Positions 61,317 to 64,000 of a stretch of DNA of 64,000 nucleotides are shown here, in pieces (within the stretch, counting starts at the first letter, position 1; every line of letters starts with the position of its first letter). The notes below the pieces were generated by a model. It saw only the letters and a program-made list of their open reading frames with translations. It was not told where the DNA came from and ran no database searches. The position numbers and the translations under genes are program-made. The stretch is from NCBI RefSeq assembly GCF_006439015.1, contig NZ_RCZG01000010.1, positions 1 to 64,000 of the forward strand. Direction: 5' to 3'. This DNA is from Mycolicibacterium hodleri (GTDB lineage Bacteria > Actinomycetota > Actinomycetes > Mycobacteriales > Mycobacteriaceae).

Positions 61317-61742
61317 ATGAGCGCTTCACTTCAGGTCGTCGTCGGGGTGTTGGTGGCCGCGTTGGGGGTGGCGTTGGTCGTCGGGCGCATTCTCACCCGG
61401 CGGCAAGGCGTGCTGCGACACAGTGACGGCGCCGCCGTCGGCGCCGCGATCCCGGAACTCGAACTGCCCCCAGGAAAGCCCGCGATCGTGCACTTCAGTG
61501 CGGAGTGGTGCGGTCCATGCGCGGGCGTGCGACGGGTCGTCGACGACGTGTGCGCCGAGTTGCCCGCAGTCGCCCATGTCGAAATTGACATGGACACCCA
61601 TCCGTCGGCGGCGCGCGCGCTTTCGGTGATGTCGTTGCCGACGACGTTCGTCTTCGACGGCGAGGGCAGACAGCGGTACCGGACCTCGGGCGTACCCAAG
61701 GCCGTTGATCTGCGGTCGGCCGTCGAACCGCTGTTGGCCTGA
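61317..61742 (+). CDS. membrane-anchored thioredoxin (ThiX-like)
   Basis: 141 aa, ATG 61317 preceded by AGAAGGAAC. One N-terminal TM (VVVGVLVAALGVALVVGRI), then a thioredoxin fold with active site SAEWCGPCAGVRRVV and cis-Pro SLPTTFVFDGEG. Matches Rv0816c in order. It likely acts on envelope or cytoplasmic dithiols. Confidence 0.92.
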   Translation: MSASLQVVVGVLVAALGVALVVGRILTRRQGVLRHSDGAAVGAAIPELELPPGKPAIVHFSAEWCGPCAGVRRVVDDVCAELPAVAHVEIDMDTHPSAARALSVMSLPTTFVFDGEGRQRYRTSGVPKAVDLRSAVEPLLA

Positions 61743-61758
61743 CGATCATGTCATTGGG

Positions 61759-61764
61759 TACGAT
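61759..61764 (+). promoter_or_regulatory. -10 element of leaderless poly-Cys ORF
   Basis: TACGAT, 7 nt before GTG 61772, the spacing expected if transcription starts at the start codon. A weak -35-like TTGGCC lies at 61734-61739, 19 bp upstream. Confidence 0.6.
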
Positions 61765-61771
61765 GTCGGGC

Positions 61772-61864
61772 GTGTCCACCCGCGTCGAGCTAAGGCTCAC
61801 CAAGCGCCGCGCACTCGATCTGTGCCGCGTCGCGGGTTGTTGCTGTTGTTGTCGTAGCTGCTGA
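61772..61864 (+). CDS. poly-cysteine leader peptide (cysteine-responsive attenuator)
   Basis: 30 aa from GTG 61772: STRVELRLTKRRALDLCRVA then GCCCCCRSC. Five consecutive Cys codons plus two flanking Cys. Leaderless by -10 spacing. Poly-Cys leaderless sORFs ahead of sulfur genes are known in mycobacteria as attenuators: when Cys-tRNA is scarce the ribosome stalls on the Cys run and downstream expression rises. The operon it precedes here (DUF4395, cysA2-like, sseC2-like) fits exactly. An ATG at 61748 in frame is possible but has no ribosome site. Confidence 0.88.
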   Translation: MSTRVELRLTKRRALDLCRVAGCCCCCRSC

Positions 61865-61949
61865 GCAGTAGCGCGCATCGTGCGTCGCCCTCGGAGCAGC
61901 CGTTCTGGCATGCCCACGCCCAGTTTCGCACCAACAGCAGGAGTACTTA
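61865..61949 (+). promoter_or_regulatory. attenuator region between leader peptide and DUF4395 gene
   Basis: 85 nt that can fold (GCGCA-TCG-TGCGT near 61869-61881) and ends with a CAGGAG site before GTG 61950. By analogy to the known system, structure here would hide the ribosome site unless the ribosome stalls on the Cys run. Confidence 0.5.
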
Positions 61950-62411
61950 GTGCCAACTACCACCGGATCGGACCGGGTCGACTTTCGGGGACCGCGCTTC
62001 ACCGCATGGGTCACCACCGCGGTCATCGTGGCCACTCTCCTCACCTCGGCGTTCAGTTCCACGGCCGCCGCCGTGATACTCGGATTGCAGGCAGTCGTCT
62101 TCGCGATCGGAGCGGTCGGCGGCCCGCGTAGACATCCCTTCGGACGCGTGTTCGCCGCTTTCGTCGCGCCACGGCTGGGTCCGGTGACGGAGAAGGAGCC
62201 CGTCGCGCCGTTGAAATTCGCTCAGTTGGTGGGGTTGGCCTTCGCCGCCGTCGGAGCCGCCGGTTTCGCCACGGGCCTGATCACACTCGGCCTCGTCTTC
62301 ACGACGTTCGCCTTGCTCGCCGCCTTCCTCAACGCCGCATTCGGCATCTGCCTCGGCTGCCAGCTCTACCCGCTCATCGCACGTTTTCGTAAGACACCCA
62401 ACCCGGCCTGA
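61950..62411 (+). CDS. DUF4395 membrane protein
   Basis: 153 aa, GTG start 61950. Four hydrophobic segments and the motif AAFLNAAFGICLGCQLYPLI with a Cys pair, typical of DUF4395. A member of this family leads the cysA2-sseC sulfur operon in mycobacteria; the CxxC may handle thiols or sulfane sulfur at the membrane. Confidence 0.88.
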   Translation: MPTTTGSDRVDFRGPRFTAWVTTAVIVATLLTSAFSSTAAAVILGLQAVVFAIGAVGGPRRHPFGRVFAAFVAPRLGPVTEKEPVAPLKFAQLVGLAFAAVGAAGFATGLITLGLVFTTFALLAAFLNAAFGICLGCQLYPLIARFRKTPNPA

Positions 62412-62446
62412 ACGCCGCAACCGACGCAACCGAAGGGATCACATTC

Positions 62447-63280
62447 ATGGCACGCTCCGACGTCCTGGTCACAGCCGACTGGGCCCAGAGCAACCTCGAC
62501 ACGGCAGGTGTCGTCTTCGTCGAGGTGGACGAGGATGCCAGCGCCTACGACGATGGACACCTCGCGGGCGCCGTGAAGTTGGACTGGCGAGATGACCTGC
62601 AGGACCCCATCAAGCGCGACTTCGTCGATCAGCAGCAGTTCTCGAAGCTGCTGTCCGACAAGGGAATCAGCAACGACGACACCGTTGTTCTCTATGGCGG
62701 CAACAACAACTGGTTCGCCGCCTACGCGTATTGGTACTTCAAGCTGTACGGCCACCACGACGTCAAGCTGCTCGACGGTGGCCGCAAGAAGTGGCAGCTC
62801 GATGGCCGTCCGATGGTGACGGAAACGCCCGCGCGACCGTCCACCTCCTACGCGGCCGCGGCGCCGAACACGTCCATCCGCGCCTTCCGCGACGAGGTCA
62901 TCCACGCCATCGGGATCAAGAACCTCGTCGACGTCCGCTCCCCCGACGAGTTCTCGGGCAAGATCCTGGCGCCTGCGCATCTGCCGCAGGAGCAGAGCCA
63001 GCGACCAGGTCACATCCCCACCGCCATCAACGTGCCGTGGAGTAGGACGGCCAACGAGGACGGCACCTTCAAGTCGGACGCGGAGCTCGAGAAGCTGTAC
63101 GCCGCGGCAGGCCTGGACGGCTCCAAGGAGACCATCGCCTATTGCCGGATCGGTGAGCGTTCGTCGCACACCTGGTTCGTGCTGCAGGAGCTCCTCGGCC
63201 ATAGCGGCGTCAAGAATTACGACGGCAGTTGGACTGAATACGGCTCCCTGGTGGGCGCCCCGATTGAGTTGGGAAGTTGA
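62447..63280 (+). CDS. cysA2: thiosulfate sulfurtransferase (rhodanese)
   Basis: 277 aa, two rhodanese domains. The active Cys is in IAYCRIGERSSHTWFVLQEL; the N-terminal inactive domain starts LVTADWAQSNLDTAGVVFVE. ATG 62447 follows an AAGGGATC site. CysA2/CysA3-type enzymes transfer sulfane sulfur to thiols. Part of the cysteine-attenuated operon. Confidence 0.95.
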   Translation: MARSDVLVTADWAQSNLDTAGVVFVEVDEDASAYDDGHLAGAVKLDWRDDLQDPIKRDFVDQQQFSKLLSDKGISNDDTVVLYGGNNNWFAAYAYWYFKLYGHHDVKLLDGGRKKWQLDGRPMVTETPARPSTSYAAAAPNTSIRAFRDEVIHAIGIKNLVDVRSPDEFSGKILAPAHLPQEQSQRPGHIPTAINVPWSRTANEDGTFKSDAELEKLYAAAGLDGSKETIAYCRIGERSSHTWFVLQELLGHSGVKNYDGSWTEYGSLVGAPIELGS

Positions 63281-63282
63281 TT

Positions 63283-63585
63283 ATGTGCTCTGCACCGAAG
63301 CAAGGACTGGCGTTGCCAGCCTCCGTTGACCCGGAGAAGGAGACCGTCATCACCGGTCGAGTGGTGGACGGTGCCGGCCAGAGCGTCGGCGGGGCGTTCG
63401 TGCGCCTGCTCGACGACTCCGACGAGTTCACCGCCGAGGTCGTCGCATCGGCGACGGGTGACTTCCGGTTCTTCGCCGCCCCCGGCACCTGGACGCTGCG
63501 CGCCCTATCGCCTGCGGGCAACGGAGACGCCAGCGTTGCGCCGTCGGGCGCAGGAATCCACGAAGTCGACGTCAAGGTCGCCTAG
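63283..63585 (+). CDS. sseC2: SseC-type DUF1416 protein
   Basis: 100 aa, MCSAPKQGLALPASVDPEKE, ETVITGRVVDGAGQSVGGAF, and FRFFAAPGTWTLRALSPAG. Always downstream of cysA2/cysA3 in mycobacteria; Cys2 is invariant. A beta-sandwich fold of carboxypeptidase-regulatory type is likely. Function linked to thiosulfate/sulfur transfer, unproven. ATG 63283 is 2 nt after the cysA2 stop. Confidence 0.93.
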   Translation: MCSAPKQGLALPASVDPEKETVITGRVVDGAGQSVGGAFVRLLDDSDEFTAEVVASATGDFRFFAAPGTWTLRALSPAGNGDASVAPSGAGIHEVDVKVA

Positions 63586-63622
63586 CGCGAGCCCCGGTCA
63601 TGTCGTTCCCGCCCGCCGGATC

Positions 63623-63628
63623 TAGACT
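63623..63628 (+). promoter_or_regulatory. -10 element of leaderless 32-aa ORF
   Basis: TAGACT, followed by 7 nt (CGACGAC) and then GTG 63636, the spacing of a leaderless start. No ribosome-binding site precedes the GTG. Confidence 0.55.
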
Positions 63629-63635
63629 CGACGAC

Positions 63636-63734
63636 GTGGTGCTCTTCTTCGAGATCCTGCTCGTCGTGGCGGTCGTCGTCATCACCTGGTTCGCCCTGTA
63701 TACGGTGTACCGGCTGATCACCGACGAGTTGTGA
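63636..63734 (+). CDS. small membrane protein (32 aa)
   Basis: GTG 63636: MVLFFEILLVVAVVVITWFA then LYTVYRLITDEL. A single TM with a short charged C-terminus. Its TGA overlaps the GTG of the nitrobindin gene (GTGA at 63731-63734), so both are likely co-translated. No family known to me, but its position between sseC2 and the nitrobindin gene appears conserved in mycobacteria (from memory, unverified). Confidence 0.7.
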   Translation: MVLFFEILLVVAVVVITWFALYTVYRLITDEL

Positions 63735-64000
63735 CGGCTGACCAGAACCCCGAAGTTCCGGATGAGACATCGGATTCAGTGGGTTCGATCATTCCCGGCT
63801 CTGCGGACCGCGCGGTAGCCGCTGCTGTCGAGCGTGCCAAGATCACGGCTGCGCGCAACCTTCCGGCATTCGACGATCTGCCGGTGCCCGCCGATACGGC
63901 CAACCTGCGCGAAGGCGTTAGCCTCAACGACGCCCTGCTGGCACTCCTGCCGCTCGTCGGGGTCTGGCGCGGCGAGGGCACGGGCCGCGGCACGGCCGGC
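63731..64000 (+). CDS. nitrobindin-like heme-binding protein, N-terminal part
   Basis: Frame starts GTG 63731 and is open at the right edge (90 codons shown). After a variable 40-residue N-terminus the sequence gives DALLALLPLVGVWRGEGTGR, the signature start of the nitrobindin/THAP4 beta-barrel (GxWxGxG). Rv0813c is the M. tuberculosis counterpart. Such proteins bind heme and detoxify peroxynitrite. Partial, so no heme His can be seen. Confidence 0.9.
   Translation, partial: MTADQNPEVPDETSDSVGSIIPGSADRAVAAAVERAKITAARNLPAFDDLPVPADTANLREGVSLNDALLALLPLVGVWRGEGTGRGTAG

Overview
The window reads as chromosomal DNA of a fast-growing, GC-rich mycobacterium (Mycolicibacterium-type). Markers are mycothiol synthase MshD, an LmeA-like protein, DesA-type acyl-ACP desaturase, a GlnR-type regulator, a poly-cysteine leader peptide ahead of a cysA2/sseC-type sulfur operon, a nitrobindin-like protein, and a DUF222/HNH (13E12-type) gene. 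The right half from about 45.7 kb keeps the gene neighbourhood of M. tuberculosis Rv0813c-Rv0826, with a complete pstSCAB locus included.

Layout. 1-0.3 kb: tail of an IS3-type transposase. 0.35-37.2 kb: a mosaic accessory region for stress, low-oxygen and acid physiology, containing several decayed genes. It holds an internally deleted esterase, DUF202 proteins, an SDR, a GH15 trehalase-like enzyme and a MarR regulator. A tightly overlapping ClC / CtaG-like / K+(Na+)/H+ antiporter operon follows, with two SpoIIAA-like proteins, an APC permease and two HAD phosphatases. Next come aldehyde dehydrogenase, a three-gene pyridine nucleotide transhydrogenase (pntAA-AB-B) and a Zn alcohol dehydrogenase. 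After these are the DUF222/HNH gene, a universal-stress-protein remnant, an SPFH protein with a coupled small membrane protein, a GAF-ANTAR regulator and a PMA1-type H+-ATPase. The region ends with an arginine-deiminase set (OTCase, carbamate kinase, arginine deiminase) split by an orphan ABC solute-binding protein, then a haloacid dehalogenase, a DUF2254 protein and truncated NmrA/TetR remnants. 37.67-38.18 kb: four tRNA genes (Phe, Asp, Glu on the minus strand, Lys on the plus strand), a natural boundary. 38.2-47.9 kb: a KAS III-sulfotransferase pair, a large secreted protein with three repeats, a Ser/Thr kinase, an MpaB-type protein and a TetR regulator. 48.1-64 kb: conserved core.

How the genes may work together. 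The left region combines substrate-level ATP formation from arginine (OTCase plus carbamate kinase, NH3 release), proton extrusion (P-type ATPase), ion and proton exchange (ClC, CPA1 antiporter) and redox balancing (Adh, Ald, Pnt), with ANTAR and SpoIIAA-like proteins. This fits survival in hypoxic or acidic, non-growing conditions. That integration is inference; each enzyme assignment rests on visible motifs.

The most unusual structural signals are: (1) a second, decayed copy of the arcA 3' end fused to the end of arcC, so the orphan solute-binding gene sits between direct repeats; (2) a dispersed GC-rich repeat (34-36 bp period) found as a four-copy array and also inside the 5' ends or bodies of three conserved genes (MpaB-like, dus, mshD), with dus lacking a canonical start codon downstream of desA; (3) two leaderless small ORFs with well-placed -10 elements in the sulfur operon region; (4) an uncharacterised KAS III-sulfotransferase pair.
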